A stretch of 64,000 bases of DNA from Agriotes lineatus. Taxonomy: Eukaryota; Arthropoda; Insecta; Coleoptera; Elateridae. The translations under genes were made by a program, and so were the position numbers. The notes beneath the pieces were generated by a model. It ran no database searches. It was not told the DNA's origin and worked only from the letters and a program-made list of their open reading frames with translations. Below are positions 42,213 to 53,381 of this stretch, one piece after another. Where the stretch lies: contig CALNHX010007558.1 in NCBI GenBank assembly GCA_940337035.1, positions 1 through 64,000 on the forward strand, read 5' to 3'. Position 1 is the first letter of the stretch; each line of letters begins with the position of its first letter.

Positions 42213-42850
42213 ACCACAAACACTGACCGAAAAGCAATAGACCGAAAATCACTTGGTCGAAAATATGTTACGGTTAAAGTACACATTCGGTAAATGTGCA
42301 CATTAAATATCTCGAAAAATTACATTTATTAACAATAGCATCAATAGAAATATTTACTCACGACCGATTTCCGGAAACGAAGATAAATACGTCATTAGCA
42401 GGATTAACCCATTAGCAACTTTCTCCAGTTTGTGCGTAAATACTTGGAGTAATTATCGTTAACGATGCTATAGGAATGTTAAAGTTGGTTAAATCCTATT
42501 GTCAAAAAATCGCCCATAATTTTCATTTTTATATTAGTAGATATGTAATTGGGTAGGATATATCTGTTAAGTATTGTATGATTTACTAGAATAAAGTTAA
42601 AATAGAATTTAAAAAAAACAAAACAAAAACTTCTAAACACGCCAGCAGTTTATGCTGCCAGTCCTAAGCTTGAATAAAGTGTGAAGGGAAGTTGACGCTA
42701 TTAATGTTAATAAATGTAACCGTAATATATTTTCGACCAAGTAATTTTCGGTCTATTGCTGCTTCGGTCTAGTGACGTTTCGGTCTATTGAAATTCGGTC
42801 AATTGAGTTCGGTCAACTGCTTTCGGCCTATTGAGTTCGGTCTACTCGCC
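42213..42850. mobile_element. Non-autonomous relative of the Phantom-like MULE
   Basis: Both ends are tandem arrays: GACCGAAAA... units at the left (42224-42290) and TTCGGTC(T/A)A units at the right (42727-42840), in inverted orientation. The interior block 42630-42694 (CACGCCAGCA, CAGTCCTAAGC, GTGTGAAGGGAAGTT) matches 14901-14965 of the complete MULE. No transposase gene. Target duplication not certain: GTGACCAC and GTGAGCGG at the two edges are only partly alike. Confidence 0.75.
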
Positions 42851-44360
42851 GTGAGCGGTAAAAAATATGTATAAATATTTATGTAAAGGACTTTAGCCAG
42901 GGGAATAAAATATTTACCCAATTTTCGAAAATTGTACAATCTTTAACGAATTTCAATGTATACTAATGCGTGTTATTAATAATTCATCAAGTCTGCTGTA
43001 TGATGTTGATAGTAATTGCGTAGAAAATTATAATTCTATAGTTAATAAGCTAGTTGGAGGAAAAATAGTTAAATTTTGTACACGCGGTTCTTACCAAACT
43101 CTCTGCAAAGCAGTTACTATTAATTACAAAAATCGTGGCTCATTTGTTGACATCGTACAAGCAAATCTGTCTGGTGGTAAACCAGGTAAATACACCAAGT
43201 GGTACGCTAATAAATTAAAAAGCAGGGTTCATAAAGCTTCTATTAAATAAAATACGACGCGTTGTAACAAAGATTTTGATTACGGCGCTGTGCCAGAAGG
43301 AACTGTGGACGGCAAAAGCAAATACGATCTTGCCATTGCAAAAAACGAATTTTTACTTTTCGACTGAAGTAGATCGCGGAAATGTCTTTACTAACACTGC
43401 AGGACATAATATGAATCCAATATGGCAAAAGAGAAAACAAAATAGGCTAACAGCCAGCAATTTTGAGAATGTATGCAAAATATGTCAAAATACCAATACA
43501 CAAAATTTGATGAAATCTATATTAAATACGACTAATAACGTGCAAGAGAAATCCTTGTAATACATTACTACAGAAAATGAAGCAAGGCAGCGTTTTTCCA
43601 GGACAACCAATATGACAGTAGAGGACTCCGAGATTTTTGTTGATGAAGAATATCCCTTTATAGGTGCATCACCAGACGGAATTAACGACAATGACAGCAT
43701 ATTGGAAATAAAATGTCCATGTAGTGCACGGACTGTTACAATAATAGAAGCTGTGGAAAAAAACTAATCACATATTGTGAAAAAATAAACAGCAAGGATG
43801 AAGGTACTAGACTATAATCAAATTAAAATGTAACCATAATTACACGTATCAGATTCAAAGACAAATGCATGTATAAAAAATGGTTATTTTGTTGTATATT
43901 TCACTGTGGAAATTTTTATTGAAAAAATTGCATATGACCACACTTTCTGGTAACAAATATGCAAAAAAATTAGTCAACTTTTATTTGTTTGCACTACTAC
44001 ATACCACAAATTGTAGATACTCGGCAATCACGGAATTTACCTATACGAGAAATTAAATGTCAAGATTTGTAATTAAACGCATGTCATTAGTAATATGTAC
44101 TTTAAACAATAACAATTCTCAATGTACCAAATAATCAGAACGTTTTATTAGAATTGAATTATTAATAAAATGTATATTAGTAAGTAAATTTAGTTTTAGT
44201 GTGTTTATTTGTATGTAGTACTTATTCTCGTGCAATTTGTGTGAAATGTTATAAATTATTATTAACGTAAATACAATCAATAAAACTTATATTAGTTTTC
44301 ATTTATTTGTTTTGATTTCCACATCTTTCTTTATTTTTATATGTTTTGTTGTGTTTTATA

Positions 44361-44485
44361 TTTTGGGGATTTTAAGATGTAGGTTTGATAATATTAAAAC
44401 TCCGATAGAAATTAACACTGATAGCAATGTAGTAAAACGGAGTTTTAATATTATCAAACCTAAATTCTAAAATTCCCAAATAAAA
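44361..44485. repeat. 125-bp hairpin downstream of the Mutator/YqaJ relic
   Basis: AGGTTTGATAATATTAAAAC and GTTTTAATATTATCAAACCT (each followed inward by TCCG/CGGA) pair perfectly. The arms extend outward imperfectly (GGGGATTTTAAGAT against ATTCTAAAATTCCC). It lies about 300 bp after the end of the YqaJ relic. Confidence 0.8.
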
Positions 44486-45550
44486 AACAATTCTAATAAA
44501 AGAACTACATGATACTGCAAATTAAAAAAGCAAGAACCATATTAATTTTAAGTACGCAAACCTCTGCTGGTTTAAGTTTTGAAGAACTAGACTGTAATCA
44601 GCTATAAGCTGCTGGTCAGGCCATTTTTAATTACAATAGTTATGTGACCATTTGGAGCCGTTTTCGTACCAATTTGTCGAGTTTGCCTGTAAGAGGTTTC
44701 TTTTCAGTCATATTTTACCGTATAACCCTTCAGATATTTGAACCTAACAATTTTAAAAGCGACACGCACGCATATTTTGGTTCTCAAAGAGGTTCAGCGA
44801 AACCGCTCTAATCTCTACGTCCTCGTAGTGGCAGCTGCATTTTGCTTCATCCCGTTTACATCAATTTTCAAAACATAGCCAATTGGAGCAAGCGCGATAC
44901 GAGCACCTTCCTTAAATAATAAAAACTTCAGTCGATCTCTCACGCCAGCGGCTTGCATCGCTGTTGTCACGCGAGGCAAACTGCGTTCTCATTGGCTACA
45001 GTTGCACGTAGCAGACAGCGCGTCTCGCGCAAAACTTAGCGTAGTGTCTGTTTTTGGATTAGTTTTTTGCCGCCGAAGCGCTTCGGCGCGTAGGTGGCCG
45101 ATGTTTTCCTGCTGGTACAGCGAATTTTGGCTTGTGTTTACTTTTATACCACTTTGTTCCGCTGTTTGTTAATTGTTTTGTGACTTCTGATCGGGCTGTA
45201 AAAGCGAGAGGTGGTGTTGCTAGTGGAGTGAGCTTTTGGTGCCTGGGGTGTTAGTATGACTGTCAGTTTTTGCATTATCTCGTAGGGCCGTGAAGAGGCC
45301 ATTCTCCCACAGCTGGGGATTCATATCGCAGAGCTATACAAGTCTTCGGTATCGCCGCTTTGTTTGTCCCGAGGGGATGGAATTCAGATCTCGCCACGTT
45401 GCTGGATTGTCTGCAGGTACCGCTCGACTCCCACACCTCCGTTCGTTGCAGTTGACGAGCCGCTAGCCGCCGTGACGCCATATCTCGGCGGGCCCAATCG
45501 GGTAGCGTGTGTAATTAGCATTAATAATTAAACTCCTGTAACTGTCTTTG
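44486..45550. other. Mixed spacer becoming GC-richer
   Basis: From about 44760 the sequence is CpG-containing and GC-richer, including the inverted CCGCCGAAGCGCTTCGGCGCG near 45070-45092. No frame in either direction shows a domain I know. It could be a promoter or untranslated exon of a host gene. Confidence 0.35.
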
Positions 45551-45870
45551 TTTGCTAATGCAGTACCGCTCGGCCGACACTATCAATAACCAACGTCATT
45601 CATCTGTTCTGGCCTAATTTATGTGTATTTGCTTGTAAACGCAGCATCGCTTGTCCGACGCTATTAATAACCCATTTCATTCATCTGTTCTGCCCTAATT
45701 TATGTGTATTTGCTTGTGAACGCGGTATCGCTTGGCCGACGCTATTAATAACCAATTTCATTCATCTGTTCTGGCCTAATTTATACGTGTGTTTACTTGC
45801 TAATGCAGTACCGCATGACCGATGCGATTAGTCACCAGTTTCACTCACCGATTCAGGCCAAATTCATAAC
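45551..45870 (+). repeat. Tandem repeat, about 81 bp x 4
   Basis: Units begin near 45551, 45628, 45709 and 45792, each with TTTGCT(T/A), GCAG/GCGGTACCGC-like, GGCCGACGCTATTAATAACC and TCATTCATCTGTTCTGGCCT. The last unit is the most diverged. Confidence 0.85.
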
Positions 45871-48589
45871 TGCTACCAAGGCCTTCTGTATAACTAAATT
45901 CATTCAGTCGTTCGCGCATCATTATTGCGTTACTTGTGGAAACATTCAAGAGTCACTGAGGTAGCGGTGAATTAATTTCATGTGATTAATTATAGTTAAA
46001 GCGTCTCCCAACTGGGCTATATAGTTTAGTCGATATTTGTGTGTTTATCTGTCTGTGTATCGCTAATTTATATGTGAGACCAATAGACCGGTATTTTGAA
46101 TGAGGCCTTATGATTTACGACGAGTCTGTGCATGCCCACTTTCAGGTTACTGTGTAAAGTTATATGTACGGCAAAGACTGAGTGTTTAAGCGTCACAGGT
46201 AGGATGGCGACGCTTGCCACTGCTGAAGGTCATGAAGCTGCTACTATTTTCCATTCCCGTTGTGTTCTCAATTTTGGCTAAGGTGCAAAATTAGAAGGCT
46301 CATTTGTTTTCCCGGTTTTCTCTGAGTTTATCCCTGTATTTCCGTTCATGTCAATGAAACCGGAGGGCGTTCTTTTTAATGTTATTGTTTTTTACTGCTC
46401 CTTTTGCCGTTGCCCTTAGGTAATCTCGTAATAGACCCTCCCTCGCTCCACTGATGTTTTGCCGGCATATCTTGTTGCGGGTTGGGTAGCGGCCTTAGGT
46501 GAGTCTTTTTCCCGATTGTGTACAATATCGTCCGCGCCGGTCGTTTAGTTTTTGTATGTGCCGGCGCGGTGTCGTAAAAGTCGTTTGAGACCGTAACATG
46601 CTTACTCCGCCTAATGCTTTGCTAATAGCAACACCCAAACGAATAAATTGTAGTGTTGCTTGCCTAAATTGTATTTAGTTTTTTACAAATAAAGTCGAAA
46701 TTAAAACACTTGAAAGACATATATTGTAATGGCTTCCTAGGTAATTACAGTAGCTACTTCCCGGTATAAAATTTAATGCTTTTGCTCAAAAGTAAATAAA
46801 ATACAGCTACAAACTGTTTTACCATTTTTTATTAATTGCAAGCAACCAATTTTAAATTTTCAGAATATTTTATGATACCCCTCTTGTTAATCGTCTACTA
46901 AGCAAGTTTAGCCATCGACAAGGTTTTTATAATTTGCAGCAACACTTTTAAATTATAATAAAAATCGACCATTTTTCGTAATTTTAAGGTTAAGTAAAGC
47001 AGAGCCTTAAAACGGCGTAGGAAATAGGATAGGCAACGTCCAATGCTAGCTAAAATATTTACTAAAAGTTTAAACTTCTTGCTAAGATGACTTTTACAAA
47101 AATTACTTTAAAAGGCAGCTCCCTAGTTCATTAGACTTTTGGACAGTAGAGAATTATATGTTATAATTTAGTTTCTTTTGAAAAAATTCCAAATTGTTTA
47201 TAGAAGCCAATTAGGTATTTTCTTATTATTGAAATATAAACTTAAATTTACAGTTAATGATGAAACCCTATCCATACGTTTGTTCCTGTAGTTGGTTAAA
47301 ATTGAATAATATCTAGAAACTTATTTCAGCTAAACCCATATCCTAAAAATATTGACTAATCAATATTAACGAATACGATGTCTGACAATATCCAGAAACT
47401 CTATGCAGAAAGGTTAGGCAACACACTTTTATTTGGGTGTAGCACGCGCAAGAAGCTTGTAATTTGATGCATATATCTGGAACGGGCGGGAATTACAAGA
47501 TATTTTATTTTTTAATCCCTTCTGCTTTCGTGCGAAAGCGGTAATTAGGAATTTTACTAAGATATCTTGCTGTTGAAGGTTTTCATATATAAATGAACCC
47601 TTTTTTATATTTTTGCACAAACGGGAATAAAAAAATATGGTACTTCCTTAAAATTAGGAGTAAAGTAAGTGTTTATTCCCCTGAAGCTGAAAATCGCTAT
47701 GAAAACTACAGAACAGTACAAATATAACAAACGTCAATACGTTTATTATACAGAGTGAGAAAAACTTACTCAATATGAATATAACATTTTTATTTCCGAT
47801 TTATCTAATAAAAGTTACTAGGAAAAAAGTACTTAATATATCCGTGACCTAGAGTTTCTCTTACGTCTTTACGTGTTAGCACAACGCTGTAACTTTAATT
47901 TTGAAAACAACTTATTACTTTTTTACATTTTCAGATTCACAAAATGTTTTTGCTTCAGATGGCATACAATTTACCGTAGGCTGCACAAGTAAATTTTTGG
48001 GAAATATTTACATCGACTTTTCAACTCCGATAAAAATTATAAGTCTGTTTCATGCAAAAAGTTGCATGCTGCTGTGCTTACACTTGATCACGTAAGATAA
48101 AGTCAAGGTCACGGTTATGTCCGCTAGTACAAAAAATGTTGTAGGTACCTCGGAAGTAGTGTGTTTTAATTCCTTGCGTAAATGTATATGCAGGGACTAA
48201 AACGTCCACTTTATCCTTTTGGTGCACAAATAACTATTATTGAAAAGGTAACAGTCGAAATAAAAACAAAATTAGTAACAAAATAATTTAAAGATAATAA
48301 TTAGGGTTTAATGGCAGTTACAAATTATATTACACGCTAATAATGATATCTATTTATTCTAAATTTAACTAATTTCACCTCACAATAAAAAGCCTTGCGT
48401 ACTTTGTAGCATCAGGACGGAAGACCACAAGGCTCAAGAAATCCGGAAAGCCTTAGAAAAAGATGGATTGAAATTTGGCAGCCGTCACCAGTAAAGACGC
48501 CATAGGAAAAGTGCGAAAAAACAGACTAAAGTCTACAATACAGATAAGGAAGAAGAAGCATAGATAAATAATATTGTTTATAAATAAAG
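45871..48589. other. Spacer; no gene supported
   Basis: To about 46600 it is GC-richer, with CGGCCTTAG/GTGAGT at 46490-46505 (a donor-like site) and the inverted pair CGCGCCGG / CCGGCGCG at 46533-46570. The rest is AT-rich. Open frames here (for example minus 47620-47429) show no recognisable domains. Confidence 0.4.
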
Positions 48590-48731
48590 GTATTGGGTAG
48601 ACTATTGTAAACGAATGTCTCTTATATTCTGCTGACGACACCTTCGTGAGTCTACAAGTTCCGCTAGTAAACAGCTCATAAAAAACTCGCACAACCGCTT
48701 TTCCATGTTTTATTTCCAAAAGTTGTCGTCC

Positions 48732-48810
48732 CTGAAAAAGTAATAAAAATAGTGAACAATTCACTCCAGAAAAAATAGAGAATAGTTGAAAGTTGCAATA
48801 AAAATATTAC
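48732..48810 (-). other. Intron in the second Mutator/YqaJ relic
   Basis: On the minus strand GAG/GTAATATTT at 48810 and TTACTTTTTCAG/G at 48732. Splicing joins a YqaJ strand block to the FW-containing C-terminal block in frame. Confidence 0.65.
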
Positions 48811-48943
48811 CTCAGAATCTCTTCTACGTGTAATCCCCCTTTCGTGTAAACTAGAAAATAACATAATTCTCCTTTTGTGGAGCAGACCTTGCACTTGATA
48901 AAAATAATTGTGACTACGTTTTAGTTTTATTGTACTATTTTTT

Positions 48944-48951
48944 GTTCACAG
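48944..48951 (+). repeat. Target-site duplication of the hAT MITE, left copy
   Basis: GTTCACAG, identical to 49822-49829; 8 bp as expected for hAT. Confidence 0.9.
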
Positions 48952-49821
48952 TAGGGATGGGCGCGTGACGTGAAAACAATCGGGTTATGCCGGGTCACGG
49001 CTGGTCTCGTCGTGAACGTGAGTAATATTTGAAAATCGGGACGTGAACGTGAGTGAAAATTTTTAAGGCGTGATTCACGTTTCACGTTAATTTCACGTTA
49101 AATATTTAGTAACGAATAAAAGACTGCAGGGTGCTCCGCTCTCCCGCTGCCCGACATGTGGAAGATCTAGAGCTGGAGCGGGAGGTCATTGTACTTTTCT
49201 GTAGCAGTCTGCAGCGACGGAGCTTTGCACTTGTGTTGTGTTGTGGATGTTGTGCCTACAGTCAATCGCGTGTCTGCGTCTATAAGCGATCAAGTAGAAC
49301 TTACTTTTAGTTCCTCGGACGTGAAAGTACTTTTGAACCTAGGAATTAAAAGTGTTGCCTAGCAACATATACTTTCTTGTACTCGTATCAGTAAAAGAAA
49401 CGTCAATGCTAATGACAGTTTTTGGTATTGAAAGTAATGTCTTTGAAGACGGTTGCAAGAAACGTTTTTGCGAGAAATCAGTATTTACACCTTGTTGTAG
49501 GCTATTGTAGTCAATTTTCATTTATTTCTTTTCATGTCTACTATTCTGATTGCAACATATTACGTAAATCATTTAATGTGTAAAACATATTTTATTTTAG
49601 AAGTTTTAGTTCTGTTACGGGTCCTTTATTAGTTTTAAATTTAAACATTTTGTTCTATCTGAATTTGAATTTTCAAATAAAAGTGCGGGTCACGTCGTGA
49701 GTGGCGGGTCACGCAGTGAACGTGAGTGAACGTGAACGTGAGCGTGCGTAAACGTGAGTGTTTAAAGCAAACGTGTAACGTGCGTGACGTGAGTGAATAT
49801 TCACTCATGCGCCCATCTCTA
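48952..49821. mobile_element. Non-autonomous hAT element, 870 bp
   Basis: Ends TAGGGATGGGCGCGTGA and, reverse-complemented, TAGAGATGGGCGCATGA, with a perfect 8-bp target duplication. Both subterminal regions are packed with CGTGA/TCACG-type repeats (ACGTGAACGTGAGTGA). No transposase. A copy of the dispersed repeat lies inside. Confidence 0.9.
49305..49480 (-). repeat. Dispersed repeat family, copy 3
   Basis: On the minus strand reads TTGCAACCGTC, CATTACTTTCA, CTGTCATTAGCATTGACGTT, ATATGTTGCTAGGCAACACT and AATTCCTAGG, parallel to copy 1 at 9521-9730. Located inside the hAT MITE. Confidence 0.65.
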
Positions 49822-49829
49822 GTTCACAG
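49822..49829 (+). repeat. Target-site duplication of the hAT MITE, right copy
   Basis: GTTCACAG, identical to 48944-48951. Confidence 0.9.
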
Positions 49830-50794
49830 TTTTAAATTTTTCTTTCCGTGACCGCTTCGACGGGAGGTAATTCTACGCTTTTTTATGAACTTTTGATCTC
49901 GATTATTACATTATCGTCTATCAACCCATCTAGGGAATCTGCCATATAAGAGTACTCTTCACCATTGCGCTCTACTACTTTTCCGAATTGTTCTTGTAAC
50001 AAGAAAATCGCAGTTTCTTTATTTTCCAACCCGAACCTAGTAGCGCTAGTACCAGTGAATGTAGAATACAGTAGTGTGGAAACTGTTTTTGGGATGTCGT
50101 ATTTCTTCATTTGCAACGACGATGCAGTAATTCATTTTTCCTTTTCGATTATCCAGACTTCACTATTAGACTGCAACTTCGTTTCGTTGAATACCTATTG
50201 TTTCTTTGTCTGCCTCTTGAAGTTTAAGTAAAAATTCGGCAGATTTTGTAGCGTATAAGCTGGGGTACATATCTAAAACAGCATTAAAAGCTTCGAGGCC
50301 ATAATGCTCGTCAGTTGTAGCAAATTTTTAGCTTTTTATCGATTTTCCTACAGTTAAATATATTGGTATTATTAAGACACATATAATAATTAAACAAGAA
50401 ATGCCATTTCTGCGAACTTCTCTCGCTTTCATTCTTGTTTCGCTAAATCTTTTTAAGTGTAATCTAGTAGTCGTGTTACTGTCACTAGGGTCTAATCGCT
50501 CCATTACTTGATACACAAAGTTTCCGTTAATTCTGTATGAAATTTCAACAGCTTTACATTTAATTTCATATCTACGTTTCAACGAAAAGTTGATCCGTTT
50601 CCCACCGACAAATTTCATTACAATGGAATTATACGTTTCCGCCGCATTAGTGTCCACATCATGTAATAGCTTTCAGCATGTTCATTTAGGGGTACTGTTA
50701 AACATACTAAAAGTCCTGAACGCAAGCTGTTGGGCTCGAGACGCCATTTTGAAAAAATAGTGCTCAGATTCGGTTTTAGCTGATCTCCATAATC

Positions 50795-51612
50795 AGATCT
50801 GGGCAAATTACTTTAAGAAAGTAATTAGTTAGGTACCAATTACCGCCCAATAAAGTAACTGAATGACCAGATTTTCAATTACTCAAATGAAAAATTAATT
50901 CAATTATTAATTACTTGGTAATTATAATTACACAACATAAATTACGTTTTCAATTACTTTCACTATAAATTGTTGTATTATATTTGTATTTAGTAGTATT
51001 TAGATAGTCATGTGCTAGTACATCGTTTTAAACAAGCAAATTGAATTTAATAAATAACTATTATGAACTAACATTGTATAATGAAGCTATTTGTTGTCAA
51101 TTGTTATGATAAAAATTAAATTATATTTCTACCGTACTTTACTTTGTAATCTGTACTTACAGCAAACATATTTTTCGCTTCTTACACAATAATTATTAGC
51201 AATCTACAATGCTACACCCTAAACAACCTACACTAGACAAGACACAACACATGCATATCTCACCTACAAACATACGCGCCTGCAGCAAATATCTTTCTAA
51301 TCGTGCACAAAACTAACTGTTATCCTACTACTCGTAGGAAGTCATAAGTTATACTTATATTGCTCTAGGAATGCCCTATTGCCATTTGCTTAACATGTAA
51401 TTTAATAACGCCTTATCTTATTTTTTGCGTTTTGGAGATTTAATAACCAATCGAAGTCAGTACTTAAGCAATGAAGTACCAGGAAGTAATTCAGTTGCCG
51501 CAAGTAATTCAAATGCTTGTAAAGTAATGTAAATACTTTAGAGTAATTTAATTACTCAAAAGTAATTGAGTAATTGAAAGTAGTAATTATTTACTTACTA
51601 CTATTTCCTACT
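50795..51612. repeat. Putative non-autonomous element with AATTACTTT-type subterminal repeats
   Basis: Both margins carry many copies of GTAATTA/AAGTAATT in opposite senses (CAAATTACTTTAAGAAAGTA at the left, AAAGTAATTGAGTAATTGAA at the right), a pattern seen in some hAT-type elements. Exact ends and target duplication were not resolved. It abuts the edge of the second Mutator/YqaJ relic. Confidence 0.45.
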
Positions 51613-53381
51613 AGCCGCAGAGGAATTTTAAAAAAATTCCACAAGTGTAACGAAGAAGCTGTAGATACGAGTTGTGTACATAATTTTTTCTGCTGTCACT
51701 TATTTATGACAAAAGTGTTAAAAAACATCAACGTCATCTAAATAAAATCACTAACAATTATGTTAGACCTGATTACATTATTTTAAACTGAGAACTCACC
51801 AAGTTTAATAAATTGTTTTAACAGAAGTGTGCAACAAAGTGACAGAAGTGCGTAATAAAATTGTTATTGCATAGTGGACAACAACAACCTACTTTTGACC
51901 TATGGAAAGTGTCAAATGATAGAGTAGTAGAAAAAATAACAAAATTGGTTATGGTTTAATCGTTAAAAAAGTTAATATTGGATAAGATCAATACAGAACT
52001 ACTTCACATTTAAGAAAAATAAATATGTAAATGTAATCTAACTAGGAAGAAGTGTACTGTGAATTGACCCTAAAAGTAAGGCTAAATAATGCTAAAACTA
52101 ATATTGAATTACAAGTTGTTTAAAAAAAGATAAGGTTGGATATAAAGCATGTCGATAATTACATGAATATTAGCACAATTTAAGGAAATTTGCATATGAA
52201 TCACAAAAGAATGTCTAATTGCAAATAATAAATAAGATAGGAGATATATGCAAGGAAGATCAAAAGCGTGAAATAAAAAGCATAATTAAAATGTGTTTAA
52301 GTAAACAACAGTCACATTACTGAAATTTATAAAAATTAAATTAAATCTTGTATTAACTTAAATAAAAAATTAATGAGGTGGCAGTTACCAGATAATAAGA
52401 ATTAACTGGCACTAACAAGCTAAAAACTAATAGTTACAAAGAGTAAAAATTATAATTGTTTGGGCTGGTTTTCATGTGTAAACCGAATAAAAAATTAATA
52501 ATCATGTTGAATGATGTTTTAATTATGAAGGTTATAGAGATATAAATTAAAGCACGAGCCATACATAATTAAGTGGTTCGTGATTGAATGGAAACGGGGG
52601 CATTGGTGGACTTCGTCTGCTAGTGTATGGTGTTGCTGGCAGAAGCACTGGTCTGAAAAGGAGTTCGTTATTAGCCAACTAGGGACAGCAGCTAATTCTG
52701 GGTATGGAATTCATTGCGGTGGTGCAGGCTGCCAATTAGAAACAGCAGGTATTACTGAGATTGGACTTTACTGCGGTGCTTGGTTTCCATCTGCATAGCG
52801 TAGCGGTACAATTAGAAGTCACCTAGCTCTAAAAAAGAAGAATCTAAGGTGTAGGTGTAGTGAACAAACACAGGTACCTAAAATTAGCATTTCTTTATCA
52901 CCTGCTAAAAATGTAGAGCGACGCCTATAATTGGCCTAACGGCTGTTGGCTGATTACCAAAATAAATTAAAATAAATAAATACACAAAAATAAGACTTTC
53001 CTAAAGAAACAGATTGCAATTGGTTGATTTCTTCAATATGAAATAAAACTGAGGTTATGTCAAAGTATAAATAAACAAAGTTTCACTCGCGATAATGCGA
53101 GAATACCATTTAGCTAAGTTAGCATTGCATCTAACGGCAATTTAATCCAATTATTATTTTAACCAATTGCAGAAACCTAACCCTGATTGGGTATTCATGT
53201 TCTACCGAGCTATTCAATTGATATAAAGTTTTAACGATTAAATTAAAGTAAAAGAACGCTTGGCTATTCAATTAAATTTGAACCTGTTATTTATTTAAAC
53301 AATTTTATTGTAGCTGCTCAAATATATATTTTAAATTAATATTAAAGATATTAATAATAAGCGTCCGTATCCATTACAATA
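51613..53381. other. AT-rich spacer
   Basis: No gene recognised. A 72-codon plus-strand frame at 52580-52798 is Cys/Trp-rich but matches nothing I know and lacks supporting context. Confidence 0.4.

Larger units (their letters stand above)
40763..44060 (+). pseudogene. Mutator-like transposase / YqaJ nuclease fusion relic, plus strand
   Basis: Starts near ATG 40763. About 41020-41600 carries Mutator-like transposase blocks: CAVCNKKKTIYTE, INDSAVCGSIATSIGN, VIVDRAWAKRSYKFNYNALS, GEVCIIGTRTKKILYVGVK and NWSGISTSMKSYIIFDGFKS. After the mariner (41632-42168) and the MULE-derived MITE (42213-42850), coding resumes at 42966-43250 (VDSNCVENYNSIVNKLVGGK). Then comes a YqaJ domain: RLTASNFENVCKICQN (43440), IGASPDGINDND and ILEIKCPCSA (43660-43715), and a C-terminal IVDTRQSRNLPIREIK near 44010-44060. 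Many stops and frame changes. It was probably one long protein combining DDE transposase and nuclease. Confidence 0.75.
48590..50810 (-). pseudogene. Second Mutator-like/YqaJ relic, minus strand, split by a hAT MITE
   Basis: Minus strand from 50810: the middle-domain block (LLHDVDTNAAETYNSIVMKF, VGGKRINFSLK), then NSEVWIIEKEK in changing frames near 50150. The YqaJ domain follows (ATRFGLENKETAIFLLQEQF, ADSLDGLIDDNVIIEIKSS, 50116-49883) and LPPVEAVTERKI up to 49830. After the hAT insertion (48952-49821) the gene resumes at 48943: NYFYQVQGLLH, then ELCYFLVYTKGG in another frame. An in-phase intron at 48810-48732 leads to DDNFWK and CLLAELVDSRRCR, ending near 48590. Same family as 40763-44060. 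The Mutator-like N-terminal domain is not seen; an AATTACTTT-type element lies at that edge. Confidence 0.75.

Noticed and set aside
42205..42860. GTGACCAC / GTGAGCGG as target duplication of the MULE-derived MITE
   Set aside because: Only five of eight positions agree, so chance cannot be excluded.
45275..45481. 68-codon minus-strand open frame in GC-rich DNA
   Set aside because: No domain, no clear start context, and overlapping frames are equally open.
45551..45870. CRISPR-like array
   Set aside because: Units are contiguous 81-bp tandem repeats without unique spacers, in an arthropod-type genome.
52580..52798. 72-codon Cys/Trp-rich plus-strand frame
   Set aside because: No recognised motif, no splice or promoter context, and isolated in AT-rich spacer.
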